Source: Neolewinella xylanilytica
GTDB taxonomy: Bacteria; Bacteroidota; Bacteroidia; Chitinophagales; Saprospiraceae
NCBI RefSeq assembly: GCF_002934605.1
Contig: NZ_PTJC01000006.1
Span: 1,116,001-1,180,000 of the forward strand
DNA length: 64,000 nt
Reading direction: 5' to 3'
Positions 44,543-53,346 of the stretch are shown here, piece after piece (position 1 is the stretch's first letter; the number at the start of each line of letters is the position of its first letter). Both the position numbers and the translations under genes were made by a program. The notes under the pieces were generated by a model. The model saw only the letters and a program-made list of their open reading frames with translations, searched no databases and was not told where the DNA came from.

Positions 44543-46965
44543 CGCATCGGCTCCTTGTTCTTCACGTGCTCCTCCAGCCACCGATCTTGTTCCCAGAGTA
44601 GGTGCAGGATGCTTTCCTTAGCCCGGTAGCCGTGGCTTTCCTTGGGAAGCATAACCAGGCGCACGGTAGCACCCAGTCCCTTAAGCGCGTTGAAGTAGCG
44701 TTCGCTCTGTAGGGGATAGGTGCCGCTGTTGTTGTCCGCCTCCCCGTGGATGAGCAGCAAGGGCGTCTTCATTTTTTCCGCGTGCATGAACGGCGACATC
44801 GTATTGTAGACGTCGGGTGCCTCCCAGTAATTCCGCTGCTCGCTCTGAAAACCAAAGGGGGTCAGGGTACGGTTGTAGGCCCCGCTGCGGGCGATACCGG
44901 CCGCGAAAAGATCGCTGTGACTGAGCAGGTTGGCTACCATGAAGGCGCCGTAGCTGTGCCCGCCGACCGCTACGCGATCCCGGTCGATGTAGCCCATTTC
45001 GTCCACGGCGTCGATGGCGGCTTTGGCGTTGGCAACCAGCTGTTCCCGAAAGGAATCGTTCGGCTCCTCATCACCCTCCCCGACGATCGGGAAGGCCGCG
45101 TCATCCAGCACGGCGTAACCGCGGGTGACCCAGTAGATCGGCGAACCGTAGTAGGGATACGTAAAGGCGTTGGGGTTGGAGGTGGACTGAGCCGCGCTGG
45201 CTTTGTCCTTGAATTCGCGGGGATAGGCCCACAGGATGAGGGGGACCTTTTCCTTAGTCTGACGATCGTACCCGACGGGCAAGTAGAGGGTGCCGTTAAG
45301 TTCGAGCCCGTCATCCCGCTGGTAGGTGATGACTTCCTTATGGACGTCCTGCAGGCTTTGGAAGGGATTATTGAAGGCCGTCAGTTGCTGGAGCTCGTCC
45401 GCGTCGAGGTTACGGAAATAGTAGTTAGGGTACTCGATCGGGGATTCGATCCGGACCAGCAGGCGCTCGGATTCCGGATCGTAGTCGCTCAGCTCCTCGA
45501 GTTTGTCATTGTAGGCGGAAGTGTACAGGTTTTCGGTTTCACCGCTTTCCAGGTCGATCTCGTTGAGGAAGGGAAACTGGCCTTCGGGGGTATATCCGTC
45601 GCCGATCAGGTAGGCCACGGCGTCGTCGAGGGCAAGTACCTCGCTGCCGTATTCGTTGCGGGTGGTTACGAAGTTGCCGGGATCGCTGTAATTGTCCTGG
45701 TAGTTGAGGTCGAATAATACTCGGGGCGCGGCGTCGCCTTCGGAAGGGTCGAAAGCGTAGACCTTCATATTGCGGGTATCGAACCACCGGTCGTAGGCTA
45801 CTGCCACGTCGTCGTCGCCCCACAGAATGCCCGCATACCGGTTGGTCGTTTTCAGTAGACTTTCTCCCTCACCGGAAAAGGGCGCTTCGAGCTGGAAGAC
45901 CTCGTCGCGGTAGGCTGCTTCCCGTTCCGGGTCGCCGCCGTCCAGGGCGCGGACGTACACGAGGGTTGCCGGCCGGTCGGCCCGCCACTGGATGCTGCGC
46001 CGCTCGGTGGTGGTCGACATGAATCCCTGGGGCAGTACCTCGATCAGGGGGAGTTCGGCGACGGTCTGAACGGGATCTCCCCCGCGGGTATACACCGTCG
46101 TGGTGGTAGGAAAGCGGCTGTAGGGGACAATGTAGGAAAAAGGCCGTTCGATGGTTTCGACCATGACGTATTCGCCGTCGGGGCTGAAGCTGACCCCGTC
46201 GTACATCGCCGCCGGGAGGAATTCGGTCGCGTTTCCGTCAAGATCCACGCGATGGACGACCGCGCGGGCGAGCTGCTCGAAGTTGAATTCGTCGTTTGGG
46301 TTACTGAGCAGATCCTGGTACGTGCGGTTCTGGGCTTTTTCCCCGTCGGCCACCGAGATGGTCGGGCCGGTGGGTACGGCGCTGGCTACGTCGATGAGCG
46401 GTTCCCGGTCATCGGGGAGCATCTTCACCAATAGCGACCGGCCGTCCTCGTCCCAGTTGATTACGTCGCGCATGTTGGCGTTCACCGTAGGGCCGGTAAG
46501 CTTGCGCGCCGTCGCCGTTGCTACGTCGGCCAACCAGAGTTCGACCCCATCGTCGGCGGTATGGGTCATGGCGATCAGCCGTTGGTCGGGGGACCAGGTG
46601 ATATTGGAAAGCCGCGGGTTTTCGGGAAGGCCGGAGAGGGCTTGTTCCGTTCCCGGAGCCGCCGCTACGGATCTCACTTTTACATCGTTGTAGTAGTTGG
46701 TGCGGCTGCCGATATTGCGTTTGGGGTCGATGCGTAATCCGCCCAGCCGCAATTCGGTTTCGGACAGGTCGGCGATGGTCTTGTAGGCGTCGCGGTAGAG
46801 CAGCACCATGTGCTCGCGCTCGTGATCCATGAGTACCGTGGGGGCGAGCGGGACGTCAACGAGCTCGAGGATCTCTTCGGGCGGTTGTTGGTAGTCGAGG
46901 TTCAATTGGGCGTGGACGCAGGAGCAATAGAGGGCCAGGAAAAGGCAAAGCGTACTGGTTTTCAT
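44539..46965 (-). CDS. S9-family peptidase (prolyl oligopeptidase superfamily, glutamyl endopeptidase-like)
   Basis: Exported serine peptidase of 808 aa with a signal peptide (ending CVHAQ). The N-terminal 550 residues form a beta-propeller with repeats such as NITWSPDQRLIAMTHTADDGVELW. The C-terminal alpha/beta-hydrolase domain has S671 in VGGHSYGAFMVANLL, D744 in IHGEADNNSG and H778 in PKESHGYR. The GGHSYGAFM nucleophile elbow is shared with the glutamyl endopeptidases of plant chloroplasts and their bacterial relatives. It likely degrades peptides in the periplasm. Confidence 0.9.
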   Translation of the reverse strand: MKTSTLCLFLALYCSCVHAQLNLDYQQPPEEILELVDVPLAPTVLMDHEREHMVLLYRDAYKTIADLSETELRLGGLRIDPKRNIGSRTNYYNDVKVRSVAAAPGTEQALSGLPENPRLSNITWSPDQRLIAMTHTADDGVELWLADVATATARKLTGPTVNANMRDVINWDEDGRSLLVKMLPDDREPLIDVASAVPTGPTISVADGEKAQNRTYQDLLSNPNDEFNFEQLARAVVHRVDLDGNATEFLPAAMYDGVSFSPDGEYVMVETIERPFSYIVPYSRFPTTTTVYTRGGDPVQTVAELPLIEVLPQGFMSTTTERRSIQWRADRPATLVYVRALDGGDPEREAAYRDEVFQLEAPFSGEGESLLKTTNRYAGILWGDDDVAVAYDRWFDTRNMKVYAFDPSEGDAAPRVLFDLNYQDNYSDPGNFVTTRNEYGSEVLALDDAVAYLIGDGYTPEGQFPFLNEIDLESGETENLYTSAYNDKLEELSDYDPESERLLVRIESPIEYPNYYFRNLDADELQQLTAFNNPFQSLQDVHKEVITYQRDDGLELNGTLYLPVGYDRQTKEKVPLILWAYPREFKDKASAAQSTSNPNAFTYPYYGSPIYWVTRGYAVLDDAAFPIVGEGDEEPNDSFREQLVANAKAAIDAVDEMGYIDRDRVAVGGHSYGAFMVANLLSHSDLFAAGIARSGAYNRTLTPFGFQSEQRNYWEAPDVYNTMSPFMHAEKMKTPLLLIHGEADNNSGTYPLQSERYFNALKGLGATVRLVMLPKESHGYRAKESILHLLWEQDRWLEEHVKNKEPMR

Positions 46966-47061
46966 GCCGGAGCAATTTGGTTATCGGGTTAAGATTTCCG
47001 TAAGATAACCTGCGATCGGCAATTTTGCCGTAAGCCTGCAAGGAGCAACCCCCATCACCCC

Positions 47062-47310
47062 TTATTCCGCGTCCCGCAACCGCTCGTAGTGGGCCCGGTG
47101 CTTGGCCGCATCGGCGAGTACGCTGAGTCCGCTGTTAAACACCGTAAGGGCCAGCGTACCGAAGCTTACCCAGTGGAGGGTAGGGGCGCCGGATTGCTTG
47201 CGGACCGTAGCCGCGCCGATCAGGCTCGCTCCGAAGCCGGTGAGCACGAGGCCGAGCGGGGCCTTCAGCAGCCAGCTTTTGTATTGCATTTCTTTATCGT
47301 TGGCGGACAT
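47062..47310 (-). CDS. Small two-helix membrane protein, hypothetical
   Basis: Protein of 82 aa with two hydrophobic helices (PLGLVLTGFGASLIGAAT and VSFGTLALTVFNSGLSVLAD) and charged ends. No family is recognised. The 5' end (SANDKEMQYKSWLLKAP) and isolated position between the S9 and HELGH peptidase genes are compatible with a genuine small gene, but evidence is limited to composition and hydrophobicity. Confidence 0.5.
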   Translation of the reverse strand: MSANDKEMQYKSWLLKAPLGLVLTGFGASLIGAATVRKQSGAPTLHWVSFGTLALTVFNSGLSVLADAAKHRAHYERLRDAE

Positions 47311-47388
47311 ACGCGGAGTAGTTTGTCGCTATAACCGTGGGAATGGCCCGGAAGGTTGGTTTCTCCGCACCCGCGCTCCGGCGCCCGA

Positions 47389-47982
47389 CTAAATTTCTAC
47401 GATATCCGGCATTTCACCGCGGGCTTCGTAAGCGTTGATGAGTGCCTCCAGCTCGTCGGCGGAGAGGTAATACTTACGCAGTCGCTTTTTGTAGTGTGCC
47501 GGCAGGGTAGCGTGGTTGATGAGGTAGCGCTTGGTGGCCAGCACCTGCTCCCCGAAACCGTGGTCTACCGCGATGGAGTCGGCCCGGCGCTCGGCCCGGC
47601 GCATGTAGCGCGACCACAGGGCGTACCCCAAGCCGAAGGCAATCATGCCCCGCCAGGGCCGGTGGAGGTAGTCCACGATGTGGCCCAACTCGTGGGCGAA
47701 CCAGCCCACCACTACCTGTTTGGGTAACTCCCGAACCCTTACGTGTGCGGTCACCTCCAGGTGGCTGCTGAAATCGACCCGATAGTGGCGGGTAGCGCGC
47801 CGCAGGACGGCAAAGTTCAGGACCGGTTGGGCGCGCATGGTGCTATACTTGGTGGGCAACCGGCGCAAATAGATCGGGTGCGGTAGCAATTCGGGGTACG
47901 CCGCCAGGGTTTCGGCAAACCACTCGCGCAGGTGCTGGCTCTGTACGTTTTGGTAGACGATGCGGTGATTTTGTCGGGGCAT
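47389..47982 (-). CDS. HExxH zinc metallopeptidase-like protein
   Basis: Protein of 197 aa without a signal peptide. The motif VVGWFAHELGHIVDYLHRP (near residues 90-109) is a zinc-binding HExxH site, followed 25 residues later by RAERRADSIAVDHGFG, where E or D could be the third ligand, as in M48-like or SprT-like proteins. A basic surface and the LATKRYLINHATLPAHYKKRLRKYYLS segment follow. The family is not certain; proteolysis is likely but not shown. Confidence 0.65.
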   Translation of the reverse strand: MPRQNHRIVYQNVQSQHLREWFAETLAAYPELLPHPIYLRRLPTKYSTMRAQPVLNFAVLRRATRHYRVDFSSHLEVTAHVRVRELPKQVVVGWFAHELGHIVDYLHRPWRGMIAFGLGYALWSRYMRRAERRADSIAVDHGFGEQVLATKRYLINHATLPAHYKKRLRKYYLSADELEALINAYEARGEMPDIVEI

Positions 47983-48138
47983 ACGCGATCAACGATAAAC
48001 CGCGAGCGAAGTTGGGCGGCGGAAAATTCCGCCTAACCGAACATCGAATATTCCGCAGCGGTTATATCAGCAAAGCAAACCTACGCAATCCCTTGAATGC
48101 CAGCTTGCTTGCACCATACTTAACCAAAATACTTTATC

Positions 48139-48303
48139 ATGCTACGTTATGCCCTTATCTTCTTTGTGATCGCGATTGTCGCGGCGCTTCTGGGATTCGG
48201 TGGATTTGCCGGCGCTGCTGCGGGCATTGCCAAAATCCTCTTCTACATCTTCCTTGTACTGTTGGTTATCAGCCTGATTTCCGGCCTGTTCAAGCGGGCG
48301 TAA
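48139..48303 (+). CDS. DUF1328-type small membrane protein
   Basis: Small gene of 54 aa, starting at the ATG at 48139 and ending TAA. The protein is two hydrophobic helices separated by a glycine/alanine turn: [19 protein letters not shown] then [23 protein letters not shown]. This is the pattern of the YtjA/DUF1328 family, commonly stress-linked. It precedes a second small membrane protein and the eRF1-like gene. A terminator hairpin follows directly. Confidence 0.8.
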   Translation: MLRYALIFFVIAIVAALLGFGGFAGAAAGIAKILFYIFLVLLVISLISGLFKRA

Positions 48304-48326
48304 GCACACCATTAAATTGATACAAC

Positions 48327-48360
48327 AGGCCGCGTCCGGGGTTACCCGTTCGCGGCCTTT
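48327..48360 (+). terminator. Terminator after DUF1328 gene
   Basis: AGGCCGCG (48327-48334) pairs with CGCGGCCT (48351-48358), followed by TT and TTC. Confidence 0.6.
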
Positions 48361-48383
48361 CACATCCCGAGATTACCCTTTAT

Positions 48384-48605
48384 ATGAGCATCCTAAACCG
48401 CATTTTCCTCTTCGCCTTCACGCTGCTACTGAGCGGTAAGCAGTTGCTTGCCCAGGCGGAAGGCGAGAGCCCCTACAGTTCTTCCACGGTTGACGCGCCT
48501 CCGGGGGGAAGCTTTTTTAATACATACGGGGTGGTCATCGTATGCGGGGTCATTTTTATCGGCCTCCTACTTTTTGTATTCCTGCGCGGAAGAACCCGCT
48601 CCTGA
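48384..48605 (+). CDS. Small exported or membrane protein, hypothetical
   Basis: Protein of 73 aa with a signal-like N-terminus (ILNRIFLFAFTLLLSGKQLLAQ), a short Ser/Pro/Gly-rich segment, and one membrane helix (YGVVIVCGVIFIGLLLFVFL) ending in RGRTRS. No family is recognised. It lies 42 bases upstream of the eRF1-like gene and is probably co-transcribed with it. Confidence 0.55.
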   Translation: MSILNRIFLFAFTLLLSGKQLLAQAEGESPYSSSTVDAPPGGSFFNTYGVVIVCGVIFIGLLLFVFLRGRTRS

Positions 48606-48647
48606 TACTACCTGATCGACCTACCATAATTCTGAAGTTTATATACC

Positions 48648-49832
48648 ATGATTAACCAAACCCAATTCAATACATTAGCCGCCGCCCGCAACGATTACTC
48701 GGTCAGCATTTACATTCCTACCTACCGGGTAGGCCGGGCGCAAGAAGACCAAATTCGCTACAAAAACGCCCTGAAAACCGCCGCTGGCAAACTGCAGAAG
48801 CGGTATGAACTATCCGAACGGGAAGCCGAGCGGTTTCTCGCGGAAGCCAGAAAACTGGAAGACGACCTCGAATTCTGGCAAAACCAAAGTGACGGCTTGG
48901 CCGTGTTCATCGGCGCCAACCGCCTGGAATACTATAGTTGCCCGATCGATTTCGAGCCGATGATCTACGTAGCACCGGAATACTATCTCCGGCCGATCGT
49001 TCCCATGCTCGGCGACGCGGATCGCTTTCACCTGCTGGCGCTGAGTCAGGGAGCGGTGAAGTTGTATACGGCCACCCGTTACGCCATTAGTGAGGTGGAT
49101 ACGAAGGGGCTCGTGCCCGTTAATATGGATGCCGCTTTGATGCAGGAGACGCCGGACAACGACCTGTCGCGTGCCGGTGGCCCCGAAGGTGGTCGGGGTA
49201 GTAGCCAGCCGATCTATTTCGGCCGGGGCGGAGACCCCAGTTTCGACGTAGAAGATTACAAAGTGTACCTCGATCGCGTAAACGAGGGCGTCAGTGACTA
49301 CCTCTGCGACGACAAAGCGCCCTTGCTCCTGGGCGGTGCGGAAAAACTCATCCCCATTTATAAGGAGGCTAACAGCTACGCGCACCTGTATACCGACGGG
49401 CACGTCTCCGGTAACCTCGAGGAGGTCGCTCCCGGCCTGCTTCACGAAAAGGCATGGGGCGTCATCGGAAAACACTTCGATCGCCAGGCCAACCGCGACC
49501 GAAAACTCTACGGTGACAACAAAGTGGAAGGAGCAGCCGGCCACGATCTGGAAACCGTGGTTCCCGCCGCCATCAACGGACGGGTAGCCGCTCTTTGGAT
49601 GGACCGGAACACCTACGCCTACGGCGCATACCATCAGGAAACCAACGGTATCGAGGTGATGACGGACGAGGACAAAAACGCTACCGAACTCCTCAATCTG
49701 TCAGCCGTCAATGCCTTTCTCGCGGGAGCGCGGGTCTACAACGTGGACAAGGCGGATATGCCCGACCCGGCCACCGGTATCTGTGCGATCTATCGCTACG
49801 CGGTGGACCAGCAGAACGGTACTAATCAATAA
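48648..49832 (+). CDS. Bacterial archaeo-eukaryotic release-factor-like protein (baeRF family)
   Basis: Cytosolic 394-aa protein. The beginning (YSVSIYIPTYRVGRAQEDQIRYKNALKTAAGKL) and the central part (ADRFHLLALSQGAVKLYTATRYAISEVD) match the eRF1/baeRF arrangement, in which a release-factor-like core occurs in bacteria outside standard termination. The C-terminal region has an L7Ae-like part (GRVAALWMDRNTYAYG and DEDKNATELLNLSAVNAFLAGARVYNV). I cannot confirm the GGQ-like tip; GGPEGGRGSS near residues 176-185 is at a suggestive place. Ribosome rescue or stress roles are proposed for the family. Its neighbours are small membrane proteins and a lipoprotein. Confidence 0.7.
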   Translation: MINQTQFNTLAAARNDYSVSIYIPTYRVGRAQEDQIRYKNALKTAAGKLQKRYELSEREAERFLAEARKLEDDLEFWQNQSDGLAVFIGANRLEYYSCPIDFEPMIYVAPEYYLRPIVPMLGDADRFHLLALSQGAVKLYTATRYAISEVDTKGLVPVNMDAALMQETPDNDLSRAGGPEGGRGSSQPIYFGRGGDPSFDVEDYKVYLDRVNEGVSDYLCDDKAPLLLGGAEKLIPIYKEANSYAHLYTDGHVSGNLEEVAPGLLHEKAWGVIGKHFDRQANRDRKLYGDNKVEGAAGHDLETVVPAAINGRVAALWMDRNTYAYGAYHQETNGIEVMTDEDKNATELLNLSAVNAFLAGARVYNVDKADMPDPATGICAIYRYAVDQQNGTNQ

Positions 49833-49857
49833 ATCAGCCCTATTCAACCCAATAATT

Positions 49858-50226
49858 ATGAAAACGATCATTTATACCCTGGCCCTTGTCGGCGGCACCT
49901 TCCTTACTGCTTGCGGCGGGGAACCCCGGGAAGGGGAGATCGATCCGGCCGAGGTAGTGGAAACGTCACCCGATTACGAAGACGGTGACCAAGACGGTGA
50001 CGGCAAGGTCAGCTTCGAGGAGCAATCGCCCTACAGTGAGATCACGACCCTGACGACCAACTACGCCGAACGCGCGGACTCGCTCCGTCTAACCCGCGAT
50101 TCCGTAGTCATCGATCCAAAATACACGGACAACGAATACGAGGCGGCTTTCTCGACCTCCACTACCAACCCCCGCAATCAGACGGAGGGTGGCATCACGC
50201 CGGGCAACAATCAGAAGAAGCAGTAG
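49858..50226 (+). CDS. Lipoprotein with EF-hand-like loop
   Basis: Exported lipoprotein of 122 aa from the ATG at 49858. The lipobox is LTAC at about residues 16-19. One calcium-loop sequence DQDGDGKVSFEE follows (residues about 43-54), with D1, D3, D5, G6 and E12 of the canonical EF-hand. The rest is hydrophilic and Asn/Thr-rich, and the end is NNQKKQ. It follows the baeRF gene by 25 bases and is the last gene before a strong terminator. Function unknown. Confidence 0.7.
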   Translation: MKTIIYTLALVGGTFLTACGGEPREGEIDPAEVVETSPDYEDGDQDGDGKVSFEEQSPYSEITTLTTNYAERADSLRLTRDSVVIDPKYTDNEYEAAFSTSTTNPRNQTEGGITPGNNQKKQ

Positions 50227-50248
50227 CGCCCGAATGTTGCTGAAACGG

Positions 50249-50284
50249 AAAGGCCCGCCGTCCGAATGGACGACGGGCCTTTTT
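50249..50284. terminator. Strong terminator shared by lipoprotein operon and tRNA-Thr
   Basis: AAAGGCCCG and CGTCC (50249-50263) pair with GGACG and CGGGCCTTT (50268-50282), ending TTTTTC. The symmetric A/T ends let it act in both directions, ending the lipoprotein mRNA on plus and the tRNA transcript on minus. Confidence 0.75.
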
Positions 50285-50286
50285 CG

Positions 50287-50362
50287 TGGAGCCATCCATC
50301 GGACTCGAACCGACGACCTATTCATTACGAATGAATTGCTCTACCAACTGAGCTAGGATGGC
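50287..50362 (-). tRNA. tRNA-Thr (anticodon CGU)
   Basis: A 76-base cloverleaf on the minus strand. The acceptor stem GCCATCC pairs with GGATGGC, and the discriminator T and CCA are encoded. The D-arm reads GCTCAGTTGGTAGAGC, the anticodon stem ATTCA/TGAAT encloses TTCGTAA, giving anticodon CGT, and the T-arm is GTCGG-TTCGAGT-CCGAT. It is divergent from prfC and shares a palindromic promoter with it. Confidence 0.95.
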
Positions 50363-50369
50363 GAATGGG

Positions 50370-50391
50370 CGGCAAAGATATATCTTTGCCG
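50370..50391. promoter_or_regulatory. Palindromic bidirectional promoter for tRNA-Thr and prfC
   Basis: GGCAAAGATATATCTTTGCC (50371-50390, extended one pair on each side) is a perfect palindrome formed by two TATCTTTGC -7 elements back to back. The plus-strand copy (50381-50389) lies nine bases before the prfC ATG at 50398; the minus copy (50372-50380) lies about ten bases before the tRNA 5' end. Confidence 0.7.
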
Positions 50392-50397
50392 GCGATT

Positions 50398-51984
50398 ATG
50401 ACAAAGCAAAATTCAGAAATTGCCCGGCGACGCACCTTTGGCATCGTAGCCCACCCCGATGCCGGTAAAACCACCCTGACCGAAAAGCTGCTGCTATTCG
50501 GTGGTGCCATCCAGGAGGCCGGGGCGGTCAAGAGCAATAAGATCAAGAAAAGCACGACCTCCGATTTTATGGAGATCGAGCGGCAACGCGGCATTTCGGT
50601 AGCTACCTCCGTGATGGCTTTCGACTACGCGGATAAGAAAATTAACATCCTGGACACCCCCGGCCACAAGGATTTTGCCGAAGATACCTACCGTACGCTC
50701 ACGGCGGTAGACAGCGTGATCGTCGTCATCGACGTAGCCAAGGGAGTTGAGGAGCAGACGGAAAAACTGGTGGAGGTATGCCGTATGCGCAAAACCCCGG
50801 TCATCGTCTTCATCAATAAAATGGACCGCCCCGGTAAGGAAGCCTTCGATCTGCTGGATGAGGTGGAGCAGCAGCTGATGCTCAAAGTCGTCCCCCTGAG
50901 CTGGCCCATTGGTATGGGCGACCGATTTCAGGGGGTGTATAACCTGTTCGAGGAGCGCATCGTCATTTTCCGGCCGGACAACAAACAGGGGCGCCCGGAG
51001 GAAACGATCGAATTCGACGATCTGGAGGATCCCGAACTGGAGAAACTGATCGGAACGCCGGCCGCCCTCGAGCTCCGGGAAGAGGTCGAAATGATCCGCG
51101 GGGTCTACCCTAAATTCGACCGGCAAACCTACCTACAGGGTGGGGTAAGCCCGGTATTCTTCGGGTCGGCGGTCAATAATTTCGGCGTGAAGGAACTGCT
51201 CGATTGCTTCGTACGAATCGCGCCTTCCCCGCTGCCACGCCCTACGGAGGAGCGGCAGGTAGATCCGAATGAGGAGCAATTTGCCGGTTTCGTATTCAAG
51301 ATCCACGCGAATATGGATCCGCGCCACCGGGATCGCATCGCCTTTCTCCGCATCTGCTCCGGCACCTTCGAACGGAACACCAACTACCTCCACGTTCGTC
51401 AGGGCAGGAAACTCAAGTTTGCGAACCCGACGAGCTTCATGGCCGACCGCAAGGAAATCATCGATGCCGCTTACGCCGGCGACGTGGTCGGTCTGTACGA
51501 CTCCGGTAATTTCAAGATTGGCGATACGCTAACGGAAGGGGAAGAGCTGCACTTTAAGGGCATACCCAGCTTTAGCCCGGAACAATTCCGACGCGTCCTT
51601 AACGGCGATCCGATGAAATCCAAGCAGCTTTCCAAAGGCCTCGATCAGCTGATGGACGAGGGAGTGGCCCAGTTATTTACCCGGGGTGTGGACAACGCCC
51701 AGATCATCGGCACCGTAGGCGCGCTTCAGTTCGACGTCATCCAGTATCGATTGGAACACGAGTACGGAGCAACGGCACTCTACGAACCGATCAACCTACA
51801 CAAAGCCCTATGGGTCTCCTGCCCGGATGACGTTGCCCTGGACGCCTTTACGGAGCGGCGCCGGCAACAGATTGCCACCGACAAGGACGGGAAGCTGGTG
51901 TACCTCGCCGAGAGTGCCTGGACCCTCCAGATGGTGCGGGAGAGCCATCCGGAAATCGTCTTCCACCAAACTTCCGAGTTTTAG
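50398..51984 (+). CDS. prfC: Peptide chain release factor 3 (class II GTPase)
   Basis: Translational GTPase of 528 aa that removes RF1/RF2 from the ribosome. G1 is [19 protein letters not shown], the SGRGISV-like switch reads [16 protein letters not shown]3 is [16 protein letters not shown], and G4 is INKMDRPG. The C-terminal half has the RF3-specific YGATALYEP and the [14 protein letters not shown] segment. The start ATG at 50398 replaces a longer frame beginning at 50365, which would run through the promoter. Only a tRNA-Thr gene and a terminator separate it from the baeRF gene cluster. Confidence 0.95.
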   Translation: MTKQNSEIARRRTFGIVAHPDAGKTTLTEKLLLFGGAIQEAGAVKSNKIKKSTTSDFMEIERQRGISVATSVMAFDYADKKINILDTPGHKDFAEDTYRTLTAVDSVIVVIDVAKGVEEQTEKLVEVCRMRKTPVIVFINKMDRPGKEAFDLLDEVEQQLMLKVVPLSWPIGMGDRFQGVYNLFEERIVIFRPDNKQGRPEETIEFDDLEDPELEKLIGTPAALELREEVEMIRGVYPKFDRQTYLQGGVSPVFFGSAVNNFGVKELLDCFVRIAPSPLPRPTEERQVDPNEEQFAGFVFKIHANMDPRHRDRIAFLRICSGTFERNTNYLHVRQGRKLKFANPTSFMADRKEIIDAAYAGDVVGLYDSGNFKIGDTLTEGEELHFKGIPSFSPEQFRRVLNGDPMKSKQLSKGLDQLMDEGVAQLFTRGVDNAQIIGTVGALQFDVIQYRLEHEYGATALYEPINLHKALWVSCPDDVALDAFTERRRQQIATDKDGKLVYLAESAWTLQMVRESHPEIVFHQTSEF

Positions 51985-52283
51985 GGACGAGGCAATCGCC
52001 GGTTGGATCCCATCCGGAAAAAAAGTTTCGTTGGTAGATACTATCCGGCGATGGTAGGCCGTTAAGATTTTGTTAAACGGGCTTTAAGCGGTATTTCAGT
52101 TGGATAGCTCGCCAACCCTATCTACCTTCGTATTGTATTCTGTCCGTAACCCGAGCGGGTTACGCTGTTTGGGCTCCGCCGCCGAGCCATACCAACGCGG
52201 CTTTCCAGTAAGCAACACAAGACTTTAGCTTCACACGATCCCCTTCCCGGGATCTGCAATCGTCTCACGAGCAAGTCTCTTTT
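51985..52283 (+). promoter_or_regulatory. Intergenic region with promoter and structured leader for serine hydrolase
   Basis: About 300 bases between prfC and the next gene. TTGG at 52100-52103 and TACCTTCG at 52123-52130, 19 bases apart, form a promoter. The leader of about 150 bases holds two hairpins: GTAACCC-gagc-GGGTTAC (52146-52163) and GGCTC-cgccgcc-GAGCC (52172-52188). No reading frame of note is present. Confidence 0.5.
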
Positions 52284-53291
52284 ATGCTAAAGAAATCATT
52301 TCTCTTCCTCCTTTCCGTAGGCGCCGCTCTCTTTATGAGCACTACCGAATTCGACATTTCCCGCTACGTCAACGGTGAGTATTCCACGGCATCCGCCTTC
52401 TTCGTCCCGGTTAACCTGGAGACGAGAAAAACCGAAAAAGTCACCATTCCCGCTGAAGTTATTCCTGAAATCCCCGAGACCGAAGCCGCTCCGGCCGCCG
52501 TCAGCTTGCGGGATTTTGAAAACAAAAGCTTCGAGGCCGAGCTCAAAGCCGCCATCCTCGCCAACCCTACCTGGGCAAAACTGTACCGCAACAAAAAGCT
52601 ATCCGTCGGGCTGGTCGATCTTCGCGACGAAAATAACCCCCGCTTCGCCACGCTTAACGGCAAGCACATGATGTACGCCGCCAGCTTACCCAAGATAGCG
52701 GTGCTGGCCGCCGCCCACGATGCCATCGAACGTGGGGAACTGAAAGAGACCAGTGAGATCAAGGCCGATATGCGTCTGATGATCGCCAAATCCAACAACG
52801 CCGCCACCACCCGCATGATCGACCGGATCGGCTTCGAGCACATCGAGCGTACCATGCGGGATCCCCGTCACGCCCTCTACGATCCCAATTTCGGCGGCGG
52901 CCTCTGGGTCGGTAAGCGCTACGCAGCTGGCGGTCGACGCTACCCCGATCCCATGAAGGGAATCAGCCACGCCGCTACTACCGACCAAATTTGCCGGTAT
53001 TTCTTCCTGCTTGCCAACGGCCGGCTGGTCAGCCAACAAAGCAGCGAGAAAATGATGAGCTACCTCGTCGATCCCGAACTCCACCACAAATTCGTGAATA
53101 CGCTCGATCGGGTTGCCCCCCGAGCCAAGGTGTATCGCAAGTCAGGTTCCTGGAGCGTATACCACGCCGACTGCGCACTCGTTCAGGACTCCGAGCGCAA
53201 CTACATCATGACCGCACTGGTGGAAGATCCCGCCGGCGAACAGATCATCCGGGAGCTCGGTGAAGTCATGGACAAGCTCGCTAAAGGATAG
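52284..53291 (+). CDS. Serine hydrolase, class A beta-lactamase-like fold
   Basis: Exported protein of 335 aa with an N-terminal hydrophobic segment (LKKSFLFLLSVGAALFMS). The three motifs of penicillin-interacting serine enzymes are present: S134-x-x-K137 in AASLPKIAVL, S170-N-N172 in AKSNNAATT, and K286-S-G288 in YRKSGSWSVYH. A glutamate at the class A omega-loop position is not obvious, so it may be a peptidoglycan-related hydrolase rather than a resistance enzyme. It ends at a bidirectional terminator shared with the Fur-family gene. Confidence 0.85.
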   Translation: MLKKSFLFLLSVGAALFMSTTEFDISRYVNGEYSTASAFFVPVNLETRKTEKVTIPAEVIPEIPETEAAPAAVSLRDFENKSFEAELKAAILANPTWAKLYRNKKLSVGLVDLRDENNPRFATLNGKHMMYAASLPKIAVLAAAHDAIERGELKETSEIKADMRLMIAKSNNAATTRMIDRIGFEHIERTMRDPRHALYDPNFGGGLWVGKRYAAGGRRYPDPMKGISHAATTDQICRYFFLLANGRLVSQQSSEKMMSYLVDPELHHKFVNTLDRVAPRAKVYRKSGSWSVYHADCALVQDSERNYIMTALVEDPAGEQIIRELGEVMDKLAKG

Positions 53292-53312
53292 ATCACCTCC
53301 CACGATACCACT

Positions 53313-53346
53313 AAAAGCCCCTTATCGGACCGGTAAGGGGCTTTTT
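53313..53346. terminator. Bidirectional terminator
   Basis: AAAAGCCCCTTA (53313-53324) pairs perfectly with TAAGGGGCTTTT (53334-53345) around a 9-base loop, between two convergent stop codons. Confidence 0.8.

Noticed and set aside
52284-53291. Class A beta-lactamase resistance gene
   Set aside because: The SxxK, SNN and KSG motifs fit, but the omega-loop Glu is not evident and the context gives no hint of resistance, so a general serine hydrolase is safer.
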